Positions 26,966 through 36,578 of a stretch of 64,000 nucleotides of DNA are shown in pieces. Origin of the DNA: Lentimicrobiaceae bacterium (GTDB lineage: Bacteria; Bacteroidota; Bacteroidia; Bacteroidales; JAGONC01). A model generated the notes under the pieces. The model worked only from the letters and a program-made list of their open reading frames with translations, did not search any database and had not been told where the DNA came from. Position 1 is the stretch's first letter; every line of letters begins with the position of its first letter. The DNA is taken from assembly GCA_017993235.1 (NCBI GenBank), contig JAGONC010000010.1:1-64000 (forward strand), given 5' to 3'. The position numbers were made by a program, and so were the translations under genes.

Positions 26966-29266
26966 ATGACCAGGTTCTTGTTTCGAATATTGCGCCTTAT
27001 CCCTATTTGTTTTTTCCTGGTTTCAATCCCTGCTGAAGGCCAGAAAGTGTGCCTGGTGCTGAGCGGTGGTGGATCAAAGGGCGTAACCCATATCGGAGTT
27101 ATTAAAGCCCTGGAGGAAAACAATATACCTATCGATTGTATTGCAGGTACTTCAATGGGAGCCATCATCGGAGGGTTATATGCCAGTGGTTATTCACCGG
27201 ATGAAATGACACGGCTGTTCATGTCAAAAGACTTCCTGTCCTGGATATCCGGCAAAATGCCTTCGTTTTATGAGTATTATTTTAAAAAGGAGGATCCCAA
27301 TGCGACCTGGTTCGAGATTGATATGGATTATGAAAAGATCAAAAGTACGAGCATCCTGCCCACCAATCTGATCTCCCCTGTTATGATGGATTTTGCCATT
27401 ATGGAGATCTTTGCCCCGGCCAATGCAATTTGTCAGGGCAATTTCGACAGCCTGATGGTACCACTGAGGTTCGTAGCTGCGGATGTTGCCGAAAACAGAT
27501 CCATCACCATCCGGGAAGGAGATCTGGCCACAGGCCTTCGGGCGGCGATGACTTTTCCGTTTTACTTCAAGCCTGTACGCATGGACGACCGCTTGCTCTT
27601 TGACGGAGGGATGTATGACAATTTTCCGATCAAGGTTGCCATGGATGAATTTAATCCGGACGTCATCATCGGGAGCAAAGCAGCCAGCAACTACGGCCCG
27701 CCGGACGAAGACAATCTGATCTCCCAGCTGCAGAATATGCTGATGGAAAATACATTATACAGTGTTCCACCCGATAAGGGGGTACTGATCGAACCCATGC
27801 TGAAGCCTGTTGGGGTGGTTGATTTTTCCCATACGCTTGCATTCATCGACAGTGGCTATGTATCCACCCTTCGCCAGCTGGATACCATCAGGGCGTTCAT
27901 AGACAGAAGCATCCCGGGGGATTCGATCTGGGATCGCCGGGCACGGTTCAACCGCCAGAAACCTCCACTGGTCATCGATTCCGTTGAAGTGAAAGGATTG
28001 AATGAGAATCAGGCCCAGTTTGTTACCCGTTCTCTCATGCGTAAAAGAGACACCCTTACTTTTAGTGAATTAAGGCGGGAATATTTCAAACTACAGACGG
28101 ATAAATTATTTGAACATGTCTTCCCTGTCACTCACTATGATGAAACAAAAGGATACTATAACCTTGGCCTGGATTTTAAAAAGGAAAAAAACCTTACCCT
28201 TCAGTTTGGAGGGAACATATCCTCTTCCCCGATCAATGAAGCTTATTTTGGTGCAAAATTCAATATTCTTTCAGGATTTTATCTCGGATTGAAGGCCAGT
28301 ATCTACATTGGGCGTTTTTACAGTGCTGCCCAGATCGATACAAAGATCGAACTTCCCACCCGGATGCCGTTTTATTTGAAATCTTCCGTTTCCTTCAACC
28401 AGTGGGACTACTTTGAAACATCCACCGCTTTCTTCGAGGACAAGGATCCTTCATACCTGATCCAGAACGAAAACCACGTGGATGCTTATCTGGGTTTTCC
28501 GACCGGCACCAATGCCAAATTTGAATTCGGTGGCGCTGTCGCACGGCTGCGCGACGATTATTATCAGACCAATCAGTTCAGCAGCAGTGATACGGCAGAC
28601 CGGACTTATTTTAATTGTTTCACGCTGGGGGGATTATATGATATCAATACGCTTAACGACAAATACTATCCATCTTCTGGCTATGATTTCCTGATCGCAT
28701 TGCGATTTGTCGGAGGTGATGAGGAACATATCCCGGGTTCGACATCCAATGATACAGATTATTACTATAAGTACCATCAATGGTGGAAGTTCCGGGCCAA
28801 GTACGAAATGTATTTCCGTCCTATCCGGCACGTTACCTTCGGGATGTATTCCGAAGCACTTCTCTCAAGCCAGATGCTTTTCCACGATTATGTCTCCAGT
28901 GTACTTTCCGCTCCAGCGTTTCAACCTATTCCGGAAAGTAAAACCTTGTTCATCCCTGAATTCAGAACCTTCAATTACGCAGCCCTGGGTGCCAGGATGA
29001 TCTATGCATTTCGAAAAAATATCCACCTTCGGCTGGAAGGTTTTGTCTTTTTTCCGTTTCAGGAAATCCAGAAACAACCTGACCTGTCGGCTGAACTTGG
29101 AGGTTTATTTGAAGAACAATATTATCTCGCATCTTCAGCCCTGGTTTATCATAGCCCGATCGGACCTGTCAGTCTTAGCATGAACTACTACGACCGGGAA
29201 GTTGACAAGTTTTCATTCATTGTGAATATTGGCTATATCCTTTTCAATAACAGGGCACTCTATTAA
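26966..29266 (+). CDS. Patatin-like phospholipase fused to an outer-membrane beta-barrel
   Basis: 766 residues from the ATG at 26966, with a signal peptide (ends SIPAEG). The patatin domain shows GGGSKG at 34-39, the nucleophile elbow GTSMGA with Ser63, and DGGMYDNFP with Asp213 of the Ser-Asp dyad. A POTRA-like segment follows (SVEVKGLNENQAQFVTRSLM, about 335-400). The rest is rich in beta strands ending in aromatic residues, ending SFIVNIGYILFNNRALY, as in D15/BamA-type barrels. The layout resembles PlpD-type type V secretion proteins, which export or display a lipase. Its TTG start at 26927 is rejected in favour of the ATG that gives a good signal peptide. 43 bp after the gamma-lyase gene. 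Confidence 0.88.
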   Translation: MTRFLFRILRLIPICFFLVSIPAEGQKVCLVLSGGGSKGVTHIGVIKALEENNIPIDCIAGTSMGAIIGGLYASGYSPDEMTRLFMSKDFLSWISGKMPSFYEYYFKKEDPNATWFEIDMDYEKIKSTSILPTNLISPVMMDFAIMEIFAPANAICQGNFDSLMVPLRFVAADVAENRSITIREGDLATGLRAAMTFPFYFKPVRMDDRLLFDGGMYDNFPIKVAMDEFNPDVIIGSKAASNYGPPDEDNLISQLQNMLMENTLYSVPPDKGVLIEPMLKPVGVVDFSHTLAFIDSGYVSTLRQLDTIRAFIDRSIPGDSIWDRRARFNRQKPPLVIDSVEVKGLNENQAQFVTRSLMRKRDTLTFSELRREYFKLQTDKLFEHVFPVTHYDETKGYYNLGLDFKKEKNLTLQFGGNISSSPINEAYFGAKFNILSGFYLGLKASIYIGRFYSAAQIDTKIELPTRMPFYLKSSVSFNQWDYFETSTAFFEDKDPSYLIQNENHVDAYLGFPTGTNAKFEFGGAVARLRDDYYQTNQFSSSDTADRTYFNCFTLGGLYDINTLNDKYYPSSGYDFLIALRFVGGDEEHIPGSTSNDTDYYYKYHQWWKFRAKYEMYFRPIRHVTFGMYSEALLSSQMLFHDYVSSVLSAPAFQPIPESKTLFIPEFRTFNYAALGARMIYAFRKNIHLRLEGFVFFPFQEIQKQPDLSAELGGLFEEQYYLASSALVYHSPIGPVSLSMNYYDREVDKFSFIVNIGYILFNNRALY

Positions 29267-29326
29267 GGCTGGCCATTGCTGCATGGGATTATTTTCCAAA
29301 AAATCGCCATCATTTTTAATTATTAC

Positions 29327-29334
29327 TACCTTTG
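29327..29334 (+). promoter_or_regulatory. -7 element for the DUF349 gene
   Basis: TACCTTTG matches TAnnTTTG. It predicts a leader of about 140 nt before the ATG at 29481. Confidence 0.5.
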
Positions 29335-29340
29335 CACACC

Positions 29341-29480
29341 ACTGAGGTACTTACGCATCAAGGATGCGTAGATTTCCCATCTGCTTGCCGGAGGTTCGGT
29401 GAGCGGATATTTTTGGGTACTTAACTATTTTATCATAATCCCTTTTAGGGAGGAGAATTCTAACATAAAATTTTTAAGCA
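29341..29480 (+). promoter_or_regulatory. Structured 5' leader of the DUF349 gene
   Basis: A perfect hairpin TACGCATC-AAG-GATGCGTA lies at 29352-29370. Two GGTACTTA-like blocks (29347-29353 and 29416-29422) flank a G-rich stretch. A second small hairpin CCC-TTTTA-GGG (about 29442-29452) precedes GGAGGAG. The arrangement suggests an RNA fold that could control translation or read-through. It matches no riboswitch class I can name. Confidence 0.4.
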
Positions 29481-31754
29481 ATGGCAGAAGAGCAGTTTAC
29501 TACCAATCCGTCAGAGGAAACCACAAAAACAGAAATCATCGAAGAAACGATTGCCGATGAAGCCTCCTCTTCAGTAGAAGTGACTGAAGAGCTACTCTCC
29601 CCAGAACCTACCCATTCCCCCATTTTAGATTCCGATGCAACAGGCATCCTATCCTCCGGGGCCGATGAACCGGAAGCAGATGAACGATCACAGTCAACCA
29701 TCATGGCAGATGAATCCATTGAACCGGAAGCCCTGCCGCAGGTTGAGGAATTGCAGGAACAACCTGAAGTGACAGTGGCCGGGATGGAGGATAATATTCA
29801 GGCTGCAGCAGAAGAAGAAGTTATTCAGCCTGCTCCGGGGGAAGATATTCTGACGACAGCAGAGGAAAATATTCAGGTTGCAGCAGAAGAAGTTATTCAA
29901 CCTGCTCCGGGGGATGATATTCACACAACAGCAGAAGAACAGATTCAGACCACAGCAGAGGAAGAATCGGGAGAGGAGGAAGAAGGTGAGGAAGAAGAAG
30001 CTGAAGCAGCAGTAGAGGCCGATGAGGAGTCGCTAAAGCATATTAATGAACTTTCCAAGGAACAACTGGTGGAACTGCTGGAGGAGACCGTTAGGGAATC
30101 CGATATCAATAAAATCAAAACCGATGTTGCTCTGATCAAGGTAGCCTTCCTGCGACTGAGCAAAGAATATAAGGATCAACACCTCGAAAAGTACATCCGG
30201 GAGGATGATGAAAAAAGCGAACGCGCGGTGACCGAAGATCCTCTGGACCTGCGCTTTGAGCAGGCTTTCGAAACCTATAAAATCAATAAAGCCAAATATA
30301 CCGAAGTCCAGGAACAGATTAAACTGAAAAACCTGCAGGAAAAAATCAAGATTCTGGATGAATTAAAAGAACTGATCAATTCAGAGGAAACCCTCAAGAA
30401 AACCTATGATCACTTCAGAACACTTCAGGATCAATGGAAAGAAATTGGTATGGTGCCAAAAGCCGAGGTGAATAACCTCTGGCAAAATTACCATTTCCTG
30501 GTGGAGAGGTTTTTTGATAAGGTAAAGATAAACAAGGAGTTAAAGGACCTCGACCTCCGAAAGAACCTTGAGGCGAAAATCAAACTCTGTGAGAAGGCAG
30601 AAGAATTGTTGCTGGAAACCTCAATCCTCAGGTCTTTTAAACAGCTCCAAAAATATCACGAAGAGTGGAAAGAAATCGGTCCTGTGGCCCAGGATAAAAA
30701 AGATGAGATCTGGGAACGGTTCAAGACCGCTACGGACAAGATCAATGACCGTCGCAGGGAACATTACCGAAAACTTCAGGAGGAACAACAGGAGAATTAT
30801 ACAACAAAACTTGCCCTGTGTGAAAAAGCAGAGCAAATTGCAGCCATTCGGAACAATTCGCTGAACGATTGGCAAAATACGACACAGGAAATATCCGAAC
30901 TCCTGAAGATATGGAGATCGATTGGACCTGCTGGTAAAAAGATGAACGATAAGATCTGGGAGCGATTCAAGACATCCCTGGATACTTATTTTTCAGAAAA
31001 GAAGGAATATTTTGGCAAGGTTAAGGATCAACAGATCCATAATTATAACCTGAAACTGGACCTGTGTGTGCAGGCAGAGGCACTGAAGAACAATATGGAT
31101 TGGAGGAAGACCACTCAGGACCTCATCCAGCTTCAGAAAGAGTGGAAGGAAATAGGTCCTGTTCCACGCAAGCATGCAAACCGAATTTGGAAACGATTCC
31201 GCGCTGCCTGCGACGAATTTTTTGCCAGGAAATCCAATTATTTTTCCTCCATCCAGAAACAGGAGGAAGAAAACCTGCAACTGAAGCTTAACCTGATCAA
31301 AAAGGTACAGGATTACGAGCTCACAGGAAACAAGAGCGATGACTTGCAGGTCATCAAGGAAATGCAGCGGGAATGGATGGAAATCGGGCATGTGCCGATG
31401 AAGGAAAAAGATAGACTGCAGAATGATTTCCGCACGGCGATCAACAAACACCTTGATAAACTCAAGATCGATGCCATGGAGATCAGTACACTTTCCTTTA
31501 AAGCTCACTATGAATCGGTCAGGGATGATCCTGACGCTAACCGTATCCTGAGCAAGGAAAGAGGAACGCTGGTCAACAAACTCAGCAAGCTTAAGGAAGA
31601 TATAGCCCTTTGGGAAAACAATATCGGATTCCTCGCTGATTCAAAAAATGCCCAGATCCTCAGGAAGGAATTTGAAAAGAAAATTGATAACGCCAAAAAG
31701 GAACAGGCCATCCTGGAGGCAAAGATCAAGATTTTGAACGGGCAACGGTCATGA
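29481..31754 (+). CDS. DUF349 repeat protein with acidic N-terminal tail
   Basis: 757 residues. Residues 1-190 are very acidic and low in complexity, with near-identical tandem blocks (VIQPAPGEDILTTAEE, VIQPAPGDDIHTTAEE). From about 190 the chain is helical and charged, with at least five DUF349 repeats recognised by W..IG.V and a following IW.RF (DQWKEIGMVPKAEVNNLW, EEWKEIGPVAQDKKDEIWER, KEWKEIGPVPRKHANRIWKR). No signal peptide is seen, so it is likely cytosolic. The family is common in Bacteroidota and has no firm function. It is preceded by a structured leader with its own promoter. Confidence 0.85.
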   Translation: MAEEQFTTNPSEETTKTEIIEETIADEASSSVEVTEELLSPEPTHSPILDSDATGILSSGADEPEADERSQSTIMADESIEPEALPQVEELQEQPEVTVAGMEDNIQAAAEEEVIQPAPGEDILTTAEENIQVAAEEVIQPAPGDDIHTTAEEQIQTTAEEESGEEEEGEEEEAEAAVEADEESLKHINELSKEQLVELLEETVRESDINKIKTDVALIKVAFLRLSKEYKDQHLEKYIREDDEKSERAVTEDPLDLRFEQAFETYKINKAKYTEVQEQIKLKNLQEKIKILDELKELINSEETLKKTYDHFRTLQDQWKEIGMVPKAEVNNLWQNYHFLVERFFDKVKINKELKDLDLRKNLEAKIKLCEKAEELLLETSILRSFKQLQKYHEEWKEIGPVAQDKKDEIWERFKTATDKINDRRREHYRKLQEEQQENYTTKLALCEKAEQIAAIRNNSLNDWQNTTQEISELLKIWRSIGPAGKKMNDKIWERFKTSLDTYFSEKKEYFGKVKDQQIHNYNLKLDLCVQAEALKNNMDWRKTTQDLIQLQKEWKEIGPVPRKHANRIWKRFRAACDEFFARKSNYFSSIQKQEEENLQLKLNLIKKVQDYELTGNKSDDLQVIKEMQREWMEIGHVPMKEKDRLQNDFRTAINKHLDKLKIDAMEISTLSFKAHYESVRDDPDANRILSKERGTLVNKLSKLKEDIALWENNIGFLADSKNAQILRKEFEKKIDNAKKEQAILEAKIKILNGQRS

Positions 31755-31861
31755 GGTTAAATGAGGTAGTCATCGTGGAAGCAATGACTGCCCTTGTTCG
31801 GGAGGAGGATCACCTGTTACGGAAGTACCCCAGGTAGGCCAGGATCAGCAACTCCATTCCC

Positions 31862-34723
31862 ATGAAAAAATTTTTTAAAATCCTAGGCATTACGATCGGA
31901 ATCATCATTGTCCTGTTGATCCTGCTTCCGGTGATCTTCAAAGGACAATTGATTGACTTTGCCCGCAAGCAGATCAATAACCGGTTAAATGCAACCGTTA
32001 CATTCACCGGTGGACATGTATCCCTTTTGAGGAGCTTCCCGCTGGTGACCATGAAACTCGATACGTTTGTCATCGCCGGGAAGGACAGGTTTGCAGACGA
32101 CACACTGATCAATGCCCCTTCACTGACCCTGGCTTTTAACCTGATAAGCCTGTTCGGTGACCAGTATGAAATTGTGAAGATCAGGATGGAAGATCCGGTC
32201 ATCCTGCTCAGGGTCACTCAAGAGGGTTTGGTTAACTGGGATATCCTGAAGGAGGATGAAGCACCCGGTGAAGCGTTGGAAGCCGTGGCCGGAAAGGAAG
32301 ACACTTCATCCTACGTTCTGGAATTGCGCAACGTCGATCTTCTTCGTGCTCATCTGACCTACCGGGATGAGAGCGTGGATATGGTCATTATGGCAGATCG
32401 GATGTGGCTGATGCTTTCGGGGGATTATGCGCAGGATCAGACCAACATCACGGCCTCCGCGAAAATGGAAGAGCTTTCGATTGCTTACGCAGACCTGCCG
32501 ATTCTGCAAAAAGTTACCGCAGATCTCTCCACGGTCATCCATGCTGACTTTATTAACGAGAAGTACACGTTCAGCCAGTCAAATGTCATCTTGAATGAAA
32601 TCCCGATCACGATCGAAGGGTATTGGGCTGAACCGGAGGATCAGGTTGAGGTGGACCTCCGTTTCAAAACCGGCAAAAGCGATTTCAAAGGATTCCTGTC
32701 GTTGATCCCGGCCATTTACGCAAAGGATTTTGATCAGATCCGGACGTCGGGTAATCTGGAGATGGATGGTTTTATCCTTGGGAAATACACCGAGGAATCC
32801 TTGCCTTCCTTTGGACTGAAGATGAAGATCACCGGGGGGATGTTTCAATACCCCGATCTCCCGGCAAACGTATCCGACATCCGGCTTGAAGCATCTTTGG
32901 ATAATCCTGGCGGGACAATGGATAATACGGTCATATCTGTCGACCCGCTTCACCTGGCCGTAGCCGGTAATCCGGTGGATGCAAGCCTGTCGGTCCGTCA
33001 GCCTGTTTCCGATCCCGATATCCAGGCAACGGTAAAGGGAAAGATTGATCTGGGAGCTGTTCAGAAGGTATTCCCACTGGATCCCCATCAGCAGTTATCA
33101 GGCAGGGTCAGTGCCGATATTACCATCAAGGGCAGAATGTCGGATTTTGAACAGAAAAATTTCCAGAAAGTCATTGCCAACGGTACGCTGGATGCAGATG
33201 GAGTTGTGATCAGGCTGTCGTCTGCCAGCCAGCCTGTCGGGATTGATAAAGCATTGCTGGAAGTACGGCCTGAAAAGATCCAGGTTGCTGATCTTGCTGT
33301 AAACTATGGATCCAGTGATCTACACGCCCAGGGCTACCTTGAAAATTACATCCCGTATCTGTTGGACGGAAAAGTTCTGTCGGGTCAGTTCAGTACAACG
33401 TCACAATTTATTGACCTGGACTCGCTTCTAACGGACCTGGCACCCTCCACACCCGATTCACGGGCATCAATCCCGGATACCGGTGCCCTGACCTTAAAGG
33501 TACCTTCCAATCTTGACCTTTCCTTGCAAGTAGGGTGTGATCGGCTGAATTACAATGCAATTACGGTTGATCATGCCGGGGGAAGGATCATGATACAGGA
33601 CAGTGAGCTCAAAATCAGGGATCTGAAGATGGATCTTCTGGGGGGATCCATTGCATTGGATGGCCTTTACTCTGCACGGGACACTGATCTGGCTGGAGTG
33701 CAACTGTCGCTGAAACTGCTCGGATTTGATGTTCAGCAGGCCTACAATTCACTTCAGATGATTCACACGTTTGCCCCCATAGCGCAGAAAACAAAGGGCA
33801 GCTTTTCTGCAGGTTTAAGCCTTTCAGCCGGGCTCAACAAACGGTTGAGACCGGTCCTGGGTAGTCTCTCCAGTACGGGAAACCTGGCATCCTCCAGGAT
33901 TGTGATTGAGGATGTGCAGGTCTTTAACCAAATTGCAGAGACATTGAAAATCGAAAAGCTTAAAAATGCCACCATCGATGCCCTTAATTTCTCCTTTGAG
34001 ATTCTGGAAGGGAAAGCACATGTCAGGCAATTTCCTTTTACCATGGGTTCCATACATGCAACTCTGAGTGGTTATACCTCACTGGATCAACAGATCAACT
34101 TTATTCTAGCCCTTGAAATACCCCGATCAGAATTCGGGAGCCATTTCAATGAAGTGATGGACAACCTGACCAGCCAAATCCAAAAGACGGACCTGGACCT
34201 GAAGATGGTGGATCAGGTGAATGTGGATGTGGTCATTGGTGGAACCATAACACGTCCCACGATCAACATCGGATTGAAGGAAGCTATGGTGAATGTGGTC
34301 GATGAGATTAAGGCACAGGTGGAGGAGGAGTTACAGGAAAAGAAGGAAGAGGCGGAAGCCAGGCTCAGGGAAGAGACTGAGAAGACGATTGCCAGGGTGG
34401 ATGCTCAGGCTCAGCTGCTGATCCAGGAAGCCGAAAAAAAGGCCTTCGAGATCAAATCGCTGGCTCGTCAGTCTGCAGATAAGATCCGCATGGAAGCGGA
34501 TTCCGCTGCCGTCAGGATGGTGGAAGAGGGGAAAAAGAAGGGTAAGGTTGCTGAGGTTGCTGCCACAGCTGCAGCTGCCCAGCTGAAAAAGGAGGCTGAT
34601 AAACAGGCAGATGCGCTTATCGCTGAAGCTGACCAGCGGGCTGACGCCATCATCCGTGAAGCCCGTGACAAAGCTGACAGAATGAAGCAGGAAGTCCGTA
34701 CGAAATTTGGCTTAACGGATTAG
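31862..34723 (+). CDS. AsmA family protein with C-terminal coiled-coil tail
   Basis: 953 residues. One N-terminal membrane anchor (FFKILGITIGIIIVLLILLPVIF) leads to INNRLNATVTFTGGHVSLLRSFP, the AsmA start. A long beta-rich body follows, including LDLSLQVGCDRLNYNAITV and DLLGGSIALDGLYSARD. AsmA-like proteins span the periplasm and are linked to lipid transport or outer-membrane assembly. From about 830 a 120-residue Ala/Glu/Lys helix (EEELQEKKEEAEARLREETE through AQLKKEADKQADALIAEADQ) is added, which is not part of the core family. It lies 107 bp after the DUF349 gene and 126 bp ahead of gldA. Confidence 0.85.
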   Translation: MKKFFKILGITIGIIIVLLILLPVIFKGQLIDFARKQINNRLNATVTFTGGHVSLLRSFPLVTMKLDTFVIAGKDRFADDTLINAPSLTLAFNLISLFGDQYEIVKIRMEDPVILLRVTQEGLVNWDILKEDEAPGEALEAVAGKEDTSSYVLELRNVDLLRAHLTYRDESVDMVIMADRMWLMLSGDYAQDQTNITASAKMEELSIAYADLPILQKVTADLSTVIHADFINEKYTFSQSNVILNEIPITIEGYWAEPEDQVEVDLRFKTGKSDFKGFLSLIPAIYAKDFDQIRTSGNLEMDGFILGKYTEESLPSFGLKMKITGGMFQYPDLPANVSDIRLEASLDNPGGTMDNTVISVDPLHLAVAGNPVDASLSVRQPVSDPDIQATVKGKIDLGAVQKVFPLDPHQQLSGRVSADITIKGRMSDFEQKNFQKVIANGTLDADGVVIRLSSASQPVGIDKALLEVRPEKIQVADLAVNYGSSDLHAQGYLENYIPYLLDGKVLSGQFSTTSQFIDLDSLLTDLAPSTPDSRASIPDTGALTLKVPSNLDLSLQVGCDRLNYNAITVDHAGGRIMIQDSELKIRDLKMDLLGGSIALDGLYSARDTDLAGVQLSLKLLGFDVQQAYNSLQMIHTFAPIAQKTKGSFSAGLSLSAGLNKRLRPVLGSLSSTGNLASSRIVIEDVQVFNQIAETLKIEKLKNATIDALNFSFEILEGKAHVRQFPFTMGSIHATLSGYTSLDQQINFILALEIPRSEFGSHFNEVMDNLTSQIQKTDLDLKMVDQVNVDVVIGGTITRPTINIGLKEAMVNVVDEIKAQVEEELQEKKEEAEARLREETEKTIARVDAQAQLLIQEAEKKAFEIKSLARQSADKIRMEADSAAVRMVEEGKKKGKVAEVAATAAAAQLKKEADKQADALIAEADQRADAIIREARDKADRMKQEVRTKFGLTD

Positions 34724-34849
34724 TTCTCAACAGATTTATAAGGATCTGATTGCTGGTTCTCATTGTTAAATTTTGTTAAAAAGAGGATCAACCTTTTCTG
34801 GATTTTTTTCGAAATTCCTTTATTTTGCACTTAATTTAATCTAAGGACT

Positions 34850-35779
34850 ATGGATATTGTCGTTGAAAATTTTACAAAGAAATACGGAACCCAGAAGGCA
34901 GTTGACAATATTTCCTTTGTGGTCAAGGCAGGGGAGGTACTTGGTTTTCTGGGTCCGAACGGAGCGGGCAAGACCACGACCATGAAGGCCATCACCACTT
35001 TTTTTGCTCCTACATCGGGCGATATTCGGATTGGTAATGTATCGGTCAGGGAAGATCCGGAAGAAATAAAAAAGCATATTGGCTATCTTCCTGAAAATAA
35101 CCCACTTTATACCGATCTGCCTGTGATTGATTACCTGAAATTTGTCGCAGGATTGTACATGATTCCCAGGCCGAAGGTCAGGGAGAAGATACTGGAGATG
35201 GTCGATCTGTGCGGGCTTGAAGGAGAGAAGCATAAGAAGATCGGAGAGCTGTCGAAGGGATACAAGCAGCGTGTTGGACTGGCCCAGGCACTGATCCATG
35301 ACCCGGATGTACTGATCCTGGATGAGCCCACTGCCGGTCTGGATCCGAACCAGATCGTCGAGATCCGTGAGTTGATCAAAAAGATCGGTAGGCAAAAAAC
35401 GGTCATTCTGAGTTCCCATATCCTGGCGGAGGTTGAAGCGACCTGCGACAGGATATTGATCATTAACAGGGGGAAGATCGTTGCCGACGGCACACCTGCC
35501 ACTCTGCGGCAAAGGGCACAGGGTGCGGAGATCCTGAAAGTGACCATTGAAGGTGGCGAAAGGAATGAAGTGTACAGGGCGCTAAAGGCATTGCCCTCTG
35601 TCGACCTGGTGGATCTGGTTAAAGACGAATCCGATGGATTTGAGGTTCACAGCAAGCGCGACCAGTCTTCCAGGAAGGCGGTATTTCAGCTCTGCGTCAC
35701 CCAAAAATGGTTTCTGACCGAAATGACCCTGTACCAGACCAAACTGGAAGATGTTTTCCGTGAATTGACAATGAACTGA
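34850..35779 (+). CDS. gldA: ABC transporter ATP-binding protein GldA
   Basis: 309 residues. Walker A GPNGAGKTT at 35-43, a YLPENNPLYTDLPV segment typical of GldA, the ABC signature LSKGYKQR, Walker B VLILDEPT with GLDPNQI, and the switch HILAEVEATCDR. In Flavobacterium johnsoniae GldA is needed with GldF and GldG for gliding. Here it is directly followed by gldF and gldG, giving a complete ABC module. A C-terminal domain of about 90 residues follows the NBD, as in related ABC-2 ATPases. Cytoplasmic face of the inner membrane. Confidence 0.9.
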   Translation: MDIVVENFTKKYGTQKAVDNISFVVKAGEVLGFLGPNGAGKTTTMKAITTFFAPTSGDIRIGNVSVREDPEEIKKHIGYLPENNPLYTDLPVIDYLKFVAGLYMIPRPKVREKILEMVDLCGLEGEKHKKIGELSKGYKQRVGLAQALIHDPDVLILDEPTAGLDPNQIVEIRELIKKIGRQKTVILSSHILAEVEATCDRILIINRGKIVADGTPATLRQRAQGAEILKVTIEGGERNEVYRALKALPSVDLVDLVKDESDGFEVHSKRDQSSRKAVFQLCVTQKWFLTEMTLYQTKLEDVFRELTMN

Positions 35780-35823
35780 TCCATATGTATTACCTATCAT
35801 TCAATAACTGATACGAATAATCT

Positions 35824-36552
35824 ATGAAAAAAATTTGGGTGATCACCACCAAAGAACTCAGCACCTTTTTTGACTCGCTGATGGCTTATATCATGCTGGT
35901 CCTTTTCCTGGGCTTCAGCGGTTTTTTTACATGGATCTATGGTGCAGATGTTTTTCTTGTCAACCAGGCCAGCCTGCAATCCTTTTTCGGCATTGCCTAC
36001 TGGACCCTGTTTTTCTTCATTCCGGCCCTGACCATGCGCATGATGGCTGAAGAAAAAAGATCCGGCACCATCGAACTGTTGTTGACCCGACCGGTGAGCG
36101 ACTGGCAGGTGGTGGCCGGGAAATTCCTGGCGACCTTCATGTTGATCCTGGTTGCCCTGTTGCTGACGCTACCGTATTACATCACGGTCTCCTCACTGGG
36201 ACCGGTGGATCATGGGGCGGTCTGGACCGGATATCTGGGGCTGCTGCTGATGAGTGGGGCCTACATCAGCATCGGTTTATTTGCCAGCAGCATTTCATCC
36301 AATCAGATCGTGGGATTCCTGCTTGCTCTTTTCATCGGGATCTTCTTCCACATCATTTTTGAAGTGCTGGCTGCCAATATTTCCGGATTTTTCGGAAACC
36401 TGTTCTCTTACCTCAGTATGTCATCCCATTATGAATCCATCGCGAGGGGAGTGATCGACACCAAGGATCTGATCTACTTCCTGAGCATCATTTTTATTGG
36501 ACTCATCGCGACAGAGGCAGTATTATCCAGACGTAACATTGCGGAAAATTAA
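35824..36552 (+). CDS. gldF: ABC-2 type permease GldF
   Basis: 242 residues with six predicted transmembrane segments. MKKIWVITTKELSTFFDSLMAYIMLVLFL at the start, RMMAEEKRSGTIELLLTRPVSDWQVVAGKF as the cytoplasmic ABC-2 motif, and FLSIIFIGLIATEAVLSRRN at the end are typical of GldF. It would be the membrane channel partner of GldA. 44 bp separate it from gldA and 26 bp from gldG. Confidence 0.9.
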   Translation: MKKIWVITTKELSTFFDSLMAYIMLVLFLGFSGFFTWIYGADVFLVNQASLQSFFGIAYWTLFFFIPALTMRMMAEEKRSGTIELLLTRPVSDWQVVAGKFLATFMLILVALLLTLPYYITVSSLGPVDHGAVWTGYLGLLLMSGAYISIGLFASSISSNQIVGFLLALFIGIFFHIIFEVLAANISGFFGNLFSYLSMSSHYESIARGVIDTKDLIYFLSIIFIGLIATEAVLSRRNIAEN

Positions 36553-36578
36553 TGGACAGATAAATTAGCGTTGAAGAA

